A stretch of DNA of 64,000 nt, from assembly GCA_018873245.2 (NCBI GenBank), contig JAEMBT020000009.1, forward strand, positions 2,930,001 to 2,994,000, read 5' to 3'. The position numbers and the translations under genes were made by a program. Below, piece after piece: positions 36,901-48,555 of the stretch (position 1 is the stretch's first letter; each line of letters starts with the position of its first letter). This DNA is from Archegozetes longisetosus. Its lineage: Eukaryota > Arthropoda > Arachnida > Sarcoptiformes > Trhypochthoniidae. The notes under the pieces were generated by a model. The model had not been told where the DNA came from and searched no databases. It saw only the letters and a list, made by a program, of their open reading frames with translations.

Positions 36901-38690
36901 ATTTATCAATAATGTAAAAAGTAATTAATAAAAATAGCGATTGTAAAATTAACGAAAAATCATATATTAATATGAGACTTCTATATATGTGAATAAGAGT
37001 AGAATAGCTTTAAAATATGGAAATTAATAATATAGAATTCAATATGATGAAATATGGTCATTGAATTAATTTCCATTTTTTAAAAGTAATTTATCGATGT
37101 AATTGAATGCCCTATCCAAGTGTTCTAGATTCGAGAATAGTCTTTTAGTATCTGGTTCGAGCTCGAGCCATAAATTTTTCAGTTTTTCTCATTTTCATAA
37201 GCTGCGCATTAGCTTGTTATGCTCAAATGCTCAGAATTTATTTTGTTGAATACAATATTCAGAAGGTTCCAACGCGTCTTGATTAACTTTTTCTAAAATA
37301 GAAAAAATTGCATGAAATTTTTGAAAATAAACTTTTTGAAATGTAATAATGACTCCAAAATGAAAGTTTTAAATGCCATCTAACTCATTAATGAGTAATC
37401 ATTCAATGAATAACAGTTCCATATTTATTTAATTCGTATAATTAAAAAAATTATGTATTTAATTTTGTCATAATTGAAAAATAAAATTATTATTACACTT
37501 CATTTGTTAAGAATAAACAACTAAATTCGAAGTTTTAGTTCCTAACGTTGTATTGTATTAAATCGCGCTTATTGTTAATGCTTTTTAAGTTTAAGTTTAT
37601 GTTGGATACACCTTTATAATTTTTGCTCAATTAAAACGCAACTTAAACATGAGCGTGATTTACAACAATACTATACGACATTAGGAAGTAAAGACTGATT
37701 CCTAAACTTTTTTAAATCAGTTAAATTATTGGGCATAGTTCCGAAAGGATAACCACTCAGATTTTGACCAAACATCTAGACAAGAGATTTCAGGATATGT
37801 TGGTTTGTACACAAGCGCCTTAGCTTCACCGATTTCAGCAATCGTGAAAGCAATTATTGCAAATTACAAAATAGAGTAAAATTTCATATCTCTGAATTAA
37901 TGTTATTACAGGCTCTACTTTGAATTTCTATTACAATACTTGCACTCATGAACATTTAATCAATTTATATAAATTTCGAGGCGTAATTTTCTGATCCACA
38001 CATTTCTTTATGAAATGTTTTAGAGAAGAACAACTCAATAATTGGAAAATTATTGGCAAATAGATGTTTAAATTATTTACATAATGAAAACGTGAAATCA
38101 TTAATTTCATTTATTTTTGCTGATATACAGTGTAATAAAATTGCGTATACTGTTAAAATGACGTTGAAATAGCTTAAGTTACAAAAAATATTAAACCATT
38201 TCTGAATATTCAAATATTGATTAATTCAAATATGATTCCAGAAGTCTTATTTCTTGATTGAAGAAGCAATGCCTTTAACTTAGTATTGGGTTTTACTTTA
38301 ATTTGCAGTTGAGTGTGTGAATGATTGGATTTTTTCAACAAAAATTTCTCAAACCAACCGGTTTTATATCCAAAAGTAACCGCTGAGTATCCCCTCAATA
38401 CTTTACTTAATATTATTGACTGACTTGGCTAATTATTGAGATAACAGATTATTATTTTCATATGTCGTATACGAAAATTAGTAAAAAATATCCAAAAATA
38501 AATGTGAGATTTAGCTTTAAATAAGTTAAAACCAGGTCTGGAGTGTTTTCCATTGACTTTATTATAAAAACATTTTAAAAACTTATACTCGATTTAAAGA
38601 AAGTTATAAGAAATTATATATAAAAATTATACTAAAAGAACACAGCTACATTGTCCCAAAAATTGTTGCTTCATTTATTGTTTTAAACAA
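33994..38690 (+). other. Long gene-poor stretch
   Basis: No supported gene in ~4.7 kb. A GC-richer island at ~36300-36420 holds a 60-codon minus-strand frame with no recognised family. 38398-38210 (minus, 62 codons) is also unrecognised. The missing 5' exons of the ARM-RING gene should lie in the first part. Confidence 0.35.
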
Positions 38691-39210
38691 AAAATTTTAA
38701 AGGATATCTACAAATTTAAAGATGTATAATACAGTGGACAATACAGAAATTTAATGAATTAAATTTTCAGTGTCCTCTGTCCGTGGTAACCAAACATCAA
38801 GTTTCATTTGAAAATTTTCTATCACACTTGTGAAATCCGCTTCTGATATGTTCAACTTCTCTCTTTATAACCAATTTTAGCTCATCAATAGTGTATGGAG
38901 TAGTACTGAATGCCCTGTTCTTGAGATATCCCAAAAGAAAGTAACCAAGCGGCATGATGTCTAAAGAGAAGTGGGCAATTCGATACCACATTTCGTGCGG
39001 CGCTCGATGTCCAAGCCTATAAAATAGTTGCTCCAAACTCAATGACATTTTGTAAACAAGTGGTGTGTTAATGAATTGGTGATCATTTACACTGCATATT
39101 TTGAGGGATTATGATGTATCAATATTATAATTCTAAATGAAATACTTTTAACTTTAATTTAATAGATTGATGAAGCATCAATTTTGAGACACTTAGTATT
39201 ACATCTATTA
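38690..39210 (-). pseudogene. Decayed DDE transposase C-terminus, copy 2
   Basis: The minus-strand frame 39048-38797 contains 'LGYFLLGYLKNRAF' and 'TIDELKLVIKREVEHI'. This is the typical end of mariner/IS630-superfamily transposases, where the third catalytic Asp sits just before 'FLWGYLK'; here that segment is altered. Flanks on both sides are shared with 22.1-22.5 kb and, on the left, with 19.8 kb. Confidence 0.6.
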
Positions 39211-41128
39211 TGTGGATTAAGTGTTATAAATGATATGTGAGTTACAGATACTTGAAATACAGACTTTTAAGAATTAACATAGCTTTTCGATGACAATAGT
39301 GTTTGTCTGCTAAAACCTTCACAAATTGAACATTATTATTATGTAATAGTATGCTATTATAATTGAGTGTTGTGTTAAGATTAGTGTCTATTATTTACCT
39401 TGTGTTAAACAAATTTATGTATAGGTAATTGAGGTTAGATTTTGTGAATAGTAATACACAAAAGTTTAATTTTGTATTTAAATCTTTAGAAGTTCCAAAA
39501 AGTTAAATAAGTGCTTAGAAATTATTAAATTGAATTCAACAAGCTTCCGAGTAAACAGTTCATGAGATTTAATAGAACTATGAGTAAAAATTTCTGAAAT
39601 TCATGTTTAAGAGTTGACTCTATTGTGGCAAATCAAAAGATATATTACCATTAAATAAATGAGAATACATAAACTTTCCATAACTTCAGTAAATAGACTG
39701 CAAATAGTTTCCAAAGAGTAATCAGTGAACAATTCAGTCTAAAATATCATATGCGTTTTCTATTATGATAAATGTCTTAATTGGAGTTGAATTCTGATTG
39801 TTTGATAATTTTTGAACTCTCACCCTATTCATTGGTTACAGCATTGAATTAGATTCTTTCTCAATATATACGATACAAATCGACTTAATGACTTATGGGT
39901 AAGATTTTTGTTTAGGAGGCAGTGAGAGAGAAAATGTACAAGTAACATGCAATGATAACGTGACTAAATATTTTTAAGTATTACAAGAGGAAAGATAGTA
40001 AATAAAATTTTCTCGTTACGTAGTTTTTGAGTCACACCATTTAGACACAATCATAAATTCAAAACTTCATTTTTTACAGTGAAACTTCGATTACAGTCAC
40101 GTATTATTTAAAGTGCAATCAAGTTATTTTTAATTTTATAAAGATAAATTATGATAATTTAAATTTTAGTGAATTAAATAAATTAAATTTTGGCAGTTTA
40201 ATTAACATCGAAAAGACGCAGAACAGTTTATTTATAAATATAACTTAGTTTCTTTAGTTTCTCAAACTTTAATTTTTCTCTTAATTTTTCTTTTATTTAA
40301 TAATTATTTGCGTTTATTTCATTATGTATTTAAGTCGTTTTTTAATTATCATTAATAAAGGTTTTACTGTAGTTTAGTGAAAATCTCTGTTTCGAGATTT
40401 CTCAGTCAGGGTATTACTACTGCCTCCTAAACCGAAACCTCACCGACTTATGATACTTCTCTTTGTGTAAACATTTAATCCAAATATATTTATGTGCTTT
40501 AAAGAATGAGTCAATAACTCCACTAATAGAACAATAAGTGCTAAAACAGTTCAGTTAAATTATAGAATTAAAAAATCTTATGTTTATTCTCACTGGTTGA
40601 GATTTTATAATCTATGAAGCGTTAATTACCAGCTACGATAAAAGATCTATCAGTCTATTTGGCTTATATTGAGTGAAATATAAAATTTTAATAATAACGA
40701 GTGGTCACATCGAAATTATTGAAATTAAGTTGGCTTGCATATTTTGAGAACTTGTGCATAAAGCTCAAGTTTAATAATAAACTTGATATAAGTTCTAAAT
40801 GATTGTATTAGAATAAGTATTGTGAAGAAAAATTCGTAAGTTTAAGACGATACTTAGAGTGCCCAGTCAAATTATTTCACGCATAGAATTGTGATAAAAC
40901 ATAAAACGCTTCTCATCGTTATTTCAATTAATAAACATTAGGAATAAATTTTTAAAATCACTGAAAAGAAACTAATATGTATGAAAGTTCTAAATACAAT
41001 TGTTTTACGAAAGATAAATATCGAACTTCTATGCAATCATTCAAAATTCAAGTTTAGCTAAACAGAGCATAGAAACCTCTCAAAATGTCTTTTGTTTAGT
41101 ACAAATAAAGTATTTCTGTTCTCTGTAT
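39211..41128 (+). other. No gene seen
   Basis: AT-rich sequence without coding, RNA or repeat signals that I can support. Confidence 0.4.
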
Positions 41129-43387
41129 TTAAGGATTAACTCTGTTATTACGAATATTGAAATAAATTCTCTGCACATACGATATTATACGAGAATGTGC
41201 CAAAACTTCTGTAATTACATCACGAACAGTACGTGAATAGGAATGAGTGAATATTTCGATCAGAAATACCACAAACGCAATTGAATTTCCAATAAATAGT
41301 ACAATAAACGCTCCTTTCAACTGTTTCATAGTCAAAGGTCCGAATTCGTAGGCAGTCACATCGACTTTCGTGTTAATATCAGGTCCATATACTTTAGGTT
41401 TGAGTGATTTCCTTAGCTTGTATTCATATATACCACTCTCAGATAATTGAACGATTCTATCACGAGAATTTTAAATTAGATCATATTTTAGATTCTCAAG
41501 AAATCAATTCACAAAACTTACACATAGTTCAGTTTCAATTTTACTCTTGTATCGAGATAAGGATTTAATACTATAAAGTAAGGCTTAGTTCCAAAACCTG
41601 ATTCCGATATATGATATTCAAACCCTTCAGAATGATCAGAGATCAATTTCCATCCAAGAGTTGCTTTTAGATAACGAATGAACAAGCTGTCGAATGAAAC
41701 AACAGTATTGTTTTCGTGGCAACGTTTTATCAAGCCTTCAATCAATTTATGATTAAATACTACTTTAAACGGATCAATCACTTCATATCTTTTTCTGAAA
41801 TCCAACGCCATATCTGATGAATCATTTTCTATGAAGTCCTCCATTTCAAAATACTGAAAAGCTATTATTTTTGTCTGTTTCCAATGTGGCTTAGTATATA
41901 AGTCATTCCATGAATCTACTTTATCGATCGGATCATTACGAGCCAACAAATCAAACAATCTCCCCGAAAAGCAAGCCAATAATAAAATGCTTATTAGAAG
42001 CCAAATCCCAAACAATACTCTGGTGAAACTGCTGGTTACTCTGCGAGCGATGATGTCCGAAAGTATAACAGATACCAAATCCCAAATATGTTCCACAATT
42101 CCGTTGATCGAACGACTTTTCGCGCACAAGATTAACGCAATCGCAAGAATTGATATGAAGATTGAACAATAAATTTCAATATCGAATGAACCAAACAGAC
42201 TGAATAGAGACCATTCTTCTGAGTATAGTTAAGAATATGATTAGCATTAAATATTAAGTCCTCAAAAATTTATGAATTTATATTTAATGGATTAAATTTG
42301 GATTTGAATTATTAACCTTTTATAGTTCGGCCGATAATCGCTGATCTCTCGAATGTTCCGATAGGTCGTGATAGACTTGCACCATAAGCTATTCGCATAT
42401 CCTCCCAACTCTTTGTTGGACAGTAAGGAAACAGGAAAAAGTGTTTGCCTCCTTTGCTCGGATCAATTTCAGTATTTTCGACATACAACTCGACAGCACT
42501 CTTGGGAATGGGTAGAAATTGCACACTGAAAGTAAATTGAACACATTTTGTCAGAATCTCAATAGCACTGATCTAGTGAAGGGATTTCGTACAATAAGCG
42601 CACATATAATAGTTATCATATAAATATCGTAACTTCAATTTGATATAATCTATATTAACTACGATTTCGACTTCAATTGAAGTTAATTAAAGTGAGGAAA
42701 CTATACCAGACTTCCAGTGCTGTATTGATGAAGAAAATTTGGTCTGATATAAACATCTCTGATGGAGCTTGTATTCATTATTCATTTTGGTATTATTAAG
42801 GTTTCAGCATAAATCAGAGAATATTTGATTGACTTTTGTTCATATCGACGAAGATTTTTTCGGATTTATATTAATTTTACACAAAATTTTAAATTATCTT
42901 TTGAGGTATAACTTGTTTTGCCCCATCACTTTTCGAGGCTTACTTTGTCTAATCTTATTCAAGGTCAAAGTAGTTTACTAAACATAACAAAATTTATCGA
43001 GTGAAAAATTATTAAATCACAACTTTTGAAATTGCTATTTAGCGCTATCGATTCATGCAACAATTTTGTTATACTATATTGTTAGCCTTTTTGGTAAAAT
43101 ATTCTTTATTGTTATGGTTTCAAGTTTGTACCAATCGGTAAAAGCAATGCTTACTTTGCCTTTATATAGTTCGCAAAATGCATGAACAATACTATCAATG
43201 GTCCACAATATTGATAGTAAAGTATCGAACTATTGCCTGATTTTGTCAATGCTTCTGTATATGTGATAATGGGTGGCCATAAATATGGCTGAACTCTTAT
43301 TGTGTTGTTAGTCGAATTATTTTGCCAAAACACCGTGTCGTCCTTTGAATTCAAAGTAACGCATTGACTATTGTGATGAAAACTCAT
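41129..43387 (-). CDS. Divergent ionotropic receptor (IR), iGluR superfamily
   Basis: Four exons (43387-43155, 42525-42317, 42218-41522, 41456-41129) give 488 aa with phases 2, 1, 2. The order fits an IR. Residues ~25-160 form the first ligand-binding lobe ('VQPYLWPPI', 'FANYIKANVQFLPIPK'). M1 is near 162-182, the pore helix follows ('IWDLVSVILSD'), and M2 is near 217-240 ('LLISILLLACFSGRLFDLL'). The second lobe follows, and M3 is near 428-450 ('FIVLFIGNSIAFVVFLIEIF'). IRs are ligand-gated cation channels of arthropod chemosensory neurons; the ligand is unknown. No amino-terminal domain and no clear signal peptide are visible, so a 5' exon may be missing, although short IRs exist. The conserved glutamate-binding residues are not evident, as in most divergent IRs. 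A truncated relative lies at 28.7 kb. Confidence 0.8.
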
Positions 43388-43697
43388 GTCTCAATCGGTT
43401 CACTACTTGTAAAAAATTAAATAAATTTAAATTGCGTTAAAATTAAAAATTAAATTATTCTCAATAATTCTTTTGGATAAACTATTTTTAATAATTAGAT
43501 CTTGCTTCTTAGTGGATCTAAATGACAAATGCCTATGAACTCTGCTCATATTAATTATGTTTATACTGAAAACTGAAACCTAATTGAATCTACCTTGCAA
43601 TATTACATTCCTGTGTTTATATCCAGTAATCTTATAGTAACGTAACATTATAAGGGGTGTTCAGTAATCATATTGAGTATTACTATAAGTTCATCTA

Positions 43698-44636
43698 ACA
43701 AGGGAGAGATTTCTGGTGTTAGTCGGGGAATGAAATAAAAACTATACAAGCTTATTAATATTAATTATCTTAAAAAGAAAATACTAAAATTAGCTGTTAA
43801 TAGGCCGTCGTAATGCTTGAACAGTCCTTCAAATTCTAGGATTTCGTAGTCTCATGTGTTTGTATTTACAACAGTTGTGCTCGAATTTCAAATCAAAATA
43901 TTTTCTCATTTATATTTGAGCTTTATTTTTTAAAATTTGTCTTTAAATTAAAAATGTTTAATCCATCGAGCGTTTGTAAACGCTTATTTGATGAGGTGAC
44001 TGATTTAGTTAAAACAGAGTTTATTGAACTCTCAGCTGATGTTACTCTCGATATTGATGAGTATGAGCCTGAATGCGAGTTTGAAGTGACAGAAAATGTT
44101 TGATGTGACGATATCTATTACTGATGCTTTTCATTGATTTATTTTTGCCAAATTCGAATATCTCTTTCATTTTCTCATAGATATATAAATTATTGTCTAA
44201 TTTAATCTCGTTGTTTGCATTTTCTGTCACTTCAAACTCGCATTCAGGCTCATACTCATCAATATCGAGAGTAACATCAGCTGAGAGTTCAATAAACTCT
44301 GTTTTAACTAAATCAGTCACCTATCTAACTAAAGTCACCTCATCAAATAAGCGTTTACAAACGCTCGATGGATTAAACATTTTTAATTTAAAGACAAATT
44401 TTAAAAAATAAAGCTCAAATATAAATGAGAAAATATTTTGATTTGAAATTCGAGCACAACGGTTGTAAATACAAACACATGAGACTACGAAATCTTAGAA
44501 TTTGAAGGACTGTTCAAGCATCCCGACGGCCTATTAACAGCTAATTTTAGTATTTTCTTTTTAAGATAATTAATATTAATAAGCTTGTATAGTTTTTATT
44601 TCATTCCCCGACTAACACCAGAAATCTCTCCCTTGT
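43698..44636. repeat. ~1-kb near-perfect palindrome
   Basis: The left arm 43698-44098 (401 bp) is the reverse complement of the right arm 44218-44636 (419 bp). The length difference is one 18-bp insertion in the right arm (near 44321-44338). I counted about four substitutions over the ~200 outer bases compared closely. The spacer 44099-44217 is 119 bp. Both arms encode the start of the same small protein, 'MFNPSSVCKRLFDE', reading inward. Confidence 0.9.
44042..44338 (-). pseudogene. Small acidic/helical protein in the palindrome, unrecognised
   Basis: On the minus strand the frame starts in the right arm, crosses the spacer and ends in the left arm at 44042, giving ~92 codons from 44320. 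It has an acidic stretch rich in Glu, Asp and Tyr followed by the basic 'KNKSMKSISNRYRHIKHF'. The natural ATG further out in the arm ('MFNPSS..') is cut off by the 18-bp insertion, which brings an in-frame stop. The left arm encodes the same N-terminus on the + strand but stops at once in the spacer. Thus neither strand has a complete gene. The basic helical part recalls transposon-encoded DNA-binding segments, but I cannot name a family. Confidence 0.45.
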
Positions 44637-44659
44637 AAGTGTAATCGTTTGGTCCACTC

Positions 44660-44760
44660 TGGGCCTGCTGTCTACTAACACTACTAAGACTACTAACATT
44701 GCTAACACTACTAATATTACTAACATTACTAACCTATTCTAACCTAACATTAACTCAAAT
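44660..44760. repeat. Degenerate minisatellite
   Basis: Imperfect tandem units such as 'ctactaacactactaagact' and 'attactaacattactaacc' repeat through this stretch with a 9-12 bp period. Confidence 0.65.
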
Positions 44761-44832
44761 AATGGTACGATTTCAATATAAAGTTCATTTGCCATCTCAT
44801 AATATAATAGTTTAGGGCAGAATTGATCGGAG

Positions 44833-44962
44833 TTCTTTTATTATGGCGGAGCTTAGATGTGGCTAAAAGTGGGTGTGTTTTAAGACTTGTTTTTCCAGTC
44901 ATACCGGTCATTAATATATAGGCATATGGCTTTCTCAGCTTCTTGGGAAAGTAAAAGCTAAT
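44833..44962. repeat. Partial copy of the 15.3-16.6 kb inverted-repeat element
   Basis: Shares 'gtgggtgtg', 'agacttgttttt' and the end 'cagcttcttgggaaagtaaa' with the right arm at 16490-16590. Only the terminal ~130 bp is present. Confidence 0.6.
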
Positions 44963-45929
44963 CAGCTATAGCTCTTATTATGAAACACAAGCCTTAAAAA
45001 GCCTTAAAAGGCCTGATAGCGTAACTCTTTTCCAATACTTCACTCAAACTTCCACTACATACAATCACATGAATGCGAAACAGTTGATGCGATGCAGGAG
45101 ATAAAGTTTGAATGGAGAATGAAATTTGAAATTTGTAAGAAAATTGACTTTTAGTACTTCCTAATAACATAAACAGAATGTGACTAATCTAAAATTTAAT
45201 TATAAATTAATTACAGTTAGTGATTTCTTCTGTACGGCAACATTTTAGTTTGCTACACTATTTTGCGATAACATTTCGACGTAGACGTTACGCGCACAAT
45301 CTCCAAAAATCAACACTTAGATTAATCGATATGTCCTTTATGATACCTCAAGTTATTACTTATTTTTAGGCTATTTCGAAATTTTTCGTGGTCTAATTAT
45401 AAACTTTGTATCTATTGATTCTTACCGATACAAAAATGATTTTCTGGCTAAAAAATAAGATTATTTTCTGTAACTAGAAATTTCAGAAAAACCAAGTAAA
45501 TATGATAATTGAGAACAAAGTATCACTTTGTCAATCTTTTAAACTGATATATTCAAATGTCTTTGAAAAAAGATTTAAATAAAACATTAATGAATGTGAC
45601 AAAGTTTTATCATTAATCAAATATTGTTTTGATTTGGTAAATATTTAAAGGTTTCATTTAGAATAATAAAAAATTAAATATCTTATCTCTTTTCCAATGT
45701 TTTATACCAGTCCTAAATAATTAGTTATTTTTCATACCACCGAATACCTAAAAGAGTAGTATTATCTATTACTATTTAACATAAAACTGTTCTGTTGATC
45801 ATTTTAAAACGTAATTAATGAGTTAAATTACTTTATCTTTAAAGATAATATTATTAGTACTAAAATCAATAATAAATACTCAATAGATATTTTAGATTAA
45901 AAATAAATTTCATATAAATATGCAGCATT

Positions 45930-47600
45930 GTATTGATCATATAACAAAACCACTTGTCAAACAGGACTTTTAAGGGAACTGTTTTCAAGAATATTCTCCA
46001 TGGAAATTAATGAAATTTATATTTATGAGTTTTGGGCTTGTGGGGTCAATCATTATTTTTTTATTATAACTTTAATTTATAGTCTGAAAACATGATTAGT
46101 TATTTATGGACTAAGTCAATTTTCAGCGCTTCGCACGAGTTAGTATCTACTCAAATGTTCTTTATAGTATCACAGTCAAACATGAGTCAAGTATCATCAA
46201 TCAATAAATCTATCGTACTTATACATGTATCTACTGTTCAGACAGATCAAGTCTGCCTAAATCTTTAAGAAAAACATCAAGTACGGACCAAAGCAAACTT
46301 TCATAAAGTAATTTTACTGATATGTAAAGCTTTTTCAAAAGATGATATGCGAGCGAAGGCACTCAATTGATTAAAACACTATTAAGTCTCACTTAACTAT
46401 ATTTCAATATTTATTTATTTTAACTCATTTTCAATGAAGCAAATAATTGGGAAAGTTAGAAGACACTCTAAATATGACTTAAGATTTAAATAAATTTGAT
46501 TGATGCAATACTATTTAATATTTTAAATCTCATTAAATATAGGCAAAATTAATCTTATCCGCACTGAACTAATGCTAAGTAATGAAGATTACATAATTTT
46601 ATGACAGTTGCGCGAAAGACTTGAAGTCTATTACATTGATTGTTTATAAGAATAACTAATGAAATGAAAATCAATTGACTTATTTTTACCATTAAATTAT
46701 GTGGTCAAATATATATAGATAACTATATAATATAAAGCAATTTTTAAAGTGATAATCTAAAAACTAAAGATATTGCATTTCAATATAAGAAATCTCAGAA
46801 ATACAGGTGACATTTTAAATAAGTCTAGTTAAAAGCTATCTGTTAGTATCATACGAGAATTAATTTCCTACCTTTTTGTTCATTGAATTATACCAGTCGT
46901 TGAATTTTTAAAATCAATCTTTAAATACTATTAAATATAAGTTAAAATAATTTAATTAATATTCAATAATTTTTTGACTTGTGTCGTCTCTCTGTCTAGA
47001 TGATTAAAGAGCATGTCTAAATAGTGTGAATATTGAGGATTTTGCCATAAAAATCCTCAATATTCACACTATTTAGATATGCTCTTTAATCCTCTAGACA
47101 GAGAGACGACACCCAAGTCAAAAAAAATTAAAGATTGCTATTAGGAACTAAATTTACATTAAGCAATCTTTAAGATTATCTTTAAATGCTATCAATAAAT
47201 GAATTATTTTATCTTTGAAACTAATTATTTACTAATATATAAGGCAAATATGAAGGATCAATACCTGTAAGTGAACAAGTTTAAAGTACAATATGGATTT
47301 TATAAAAGCAGGCAACAATAATGACAGTATAACAAAACCACTTTATGAACAGGATTTTCAAATGGACGTTTTTTATTAGATATCACGTCATTTCTATGGA
47401 AACTAATAGACTTTATGAATATTACAATTATAAGATCCATAAATATATTTTAAATAGAATTTTGCCTGAAAAAGTCCGAAAACATCAATTATTTATTATC
47501 GTAAAAGTAATTTTCGGTGCTTCGCACAAAACTCATTATCTGCTTGAAGTTTTTTGTCATAAAATAGCAAACAAAATAGGGTAAATACTAATAATCCATA
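45930..47600. repeat. Degenerate direct duplication
   Basis: ~45930-46165 and ~47310-47545 align as direct repeats, for example 'tataacaaaaccactt', 'acaggatttt/acaggactttt' and 'gcttcgcac'. Similarity upstream is weaker. A 79-codon frame in the second copy (47345-47584) is basic and unrecognised. The two copies bracket the long hairpin at 47.0 kb. Confidence 0.55.
46970..47125. repeat. Hairpin with 74-bp stem and 6-nt loop
   Basis: 46970-47043 pairs with 47050-47125, with two mismatches and one 2-nt bulge. The shared core includes 'CTAAATAGTGTGAATATTGA' and its complement. The near-perfect stem and minimal loop fit a fold-back/MITE or a hairpin-RNA precursor. Confidence 0.85.
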
Positions 47601-48555
47601 AATCTGCTTTACTTTAAGTTTAGATGAGATGCAAGATTGGTAAACTAAGTTTCAAATATTTTTAGGTGTCGTTTCAGCCGACATCATAATTAGTATATGA
47701 GTTTATTTAGTTATATTTTTCAAATATTTCTTGTATTATTTCGTTTATAAGTTTTTATACAAACTTCGTTCTTATCTGTCAAAAAATTTTCACGAAAATT
47801 AGTATTATTTGTTATTACAGGTATTTACTACCATTTAAATGAAATAAAAAACTATTTTGAACATCTTTGTTGTAATTTAAAACTGAGTACATAATAATAC
47901 ACGCAACACTTAATAAATTGCGCTTTGTTGTATGAATATCAAGAAAGGAGAAGTGACAATAAGATATAGCAAGTGGGCGAGACTTCTAGAGTAAATAAAA
48001 ATATACCTTACTATAGGCAACATATAACTGTGAAATATTATTACTCCAAGTGTTCGGGAAGGGGTCTAAATTAATTTTTGAAAACTAAAAATTTACTATT
48101 TTTCTATGTAATCCACCCACCTTTAAATATAAATATAACCCCGTACCCCTATCAAATTGAATCAAATTTTTACAGTCAAAAGAGTAAAGATATAAAATGT
48201 TTTTGGGAAAGTATCATATTGGCTTAGGGACCGTAACATAATTAAAAATGGGGTCAAAGTTTAAGTAAGTCAGTCATACATGGCTTAATATAAAACAAAT
48301 AAATATCAGTTTTAAGCCTTTACCATTACCGCAAAGGATAATAGCTCAACTGTAAAGTCACGGAACATTAACCACGGGATAGTGAGTTCAAGTCCCGCCA
48401 GGGACATTCAACTCTTCCCCTAAAAAATACAACCAACTTAACAACCATAACAACCCTTACTGCCGTCACTGAAAATGAAAAACCCGTAAAATCAAAGTTC
48501 ACTACGTGTAATTGCAGATTCAATAAACAGAAAAATACCAGGAAAAGGTCGATCG

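Noticed and set aside
48335..48412. tRNA-like stretch with 'tagctcaactg' and 'gagttcaagtccc' boxes
   Set aside because: The A- and B-box resemblance is real, but acceptor and anticodon stems do not pair, so a functional tRNA is not supported. It may be a SINE head or a tRNA relic.
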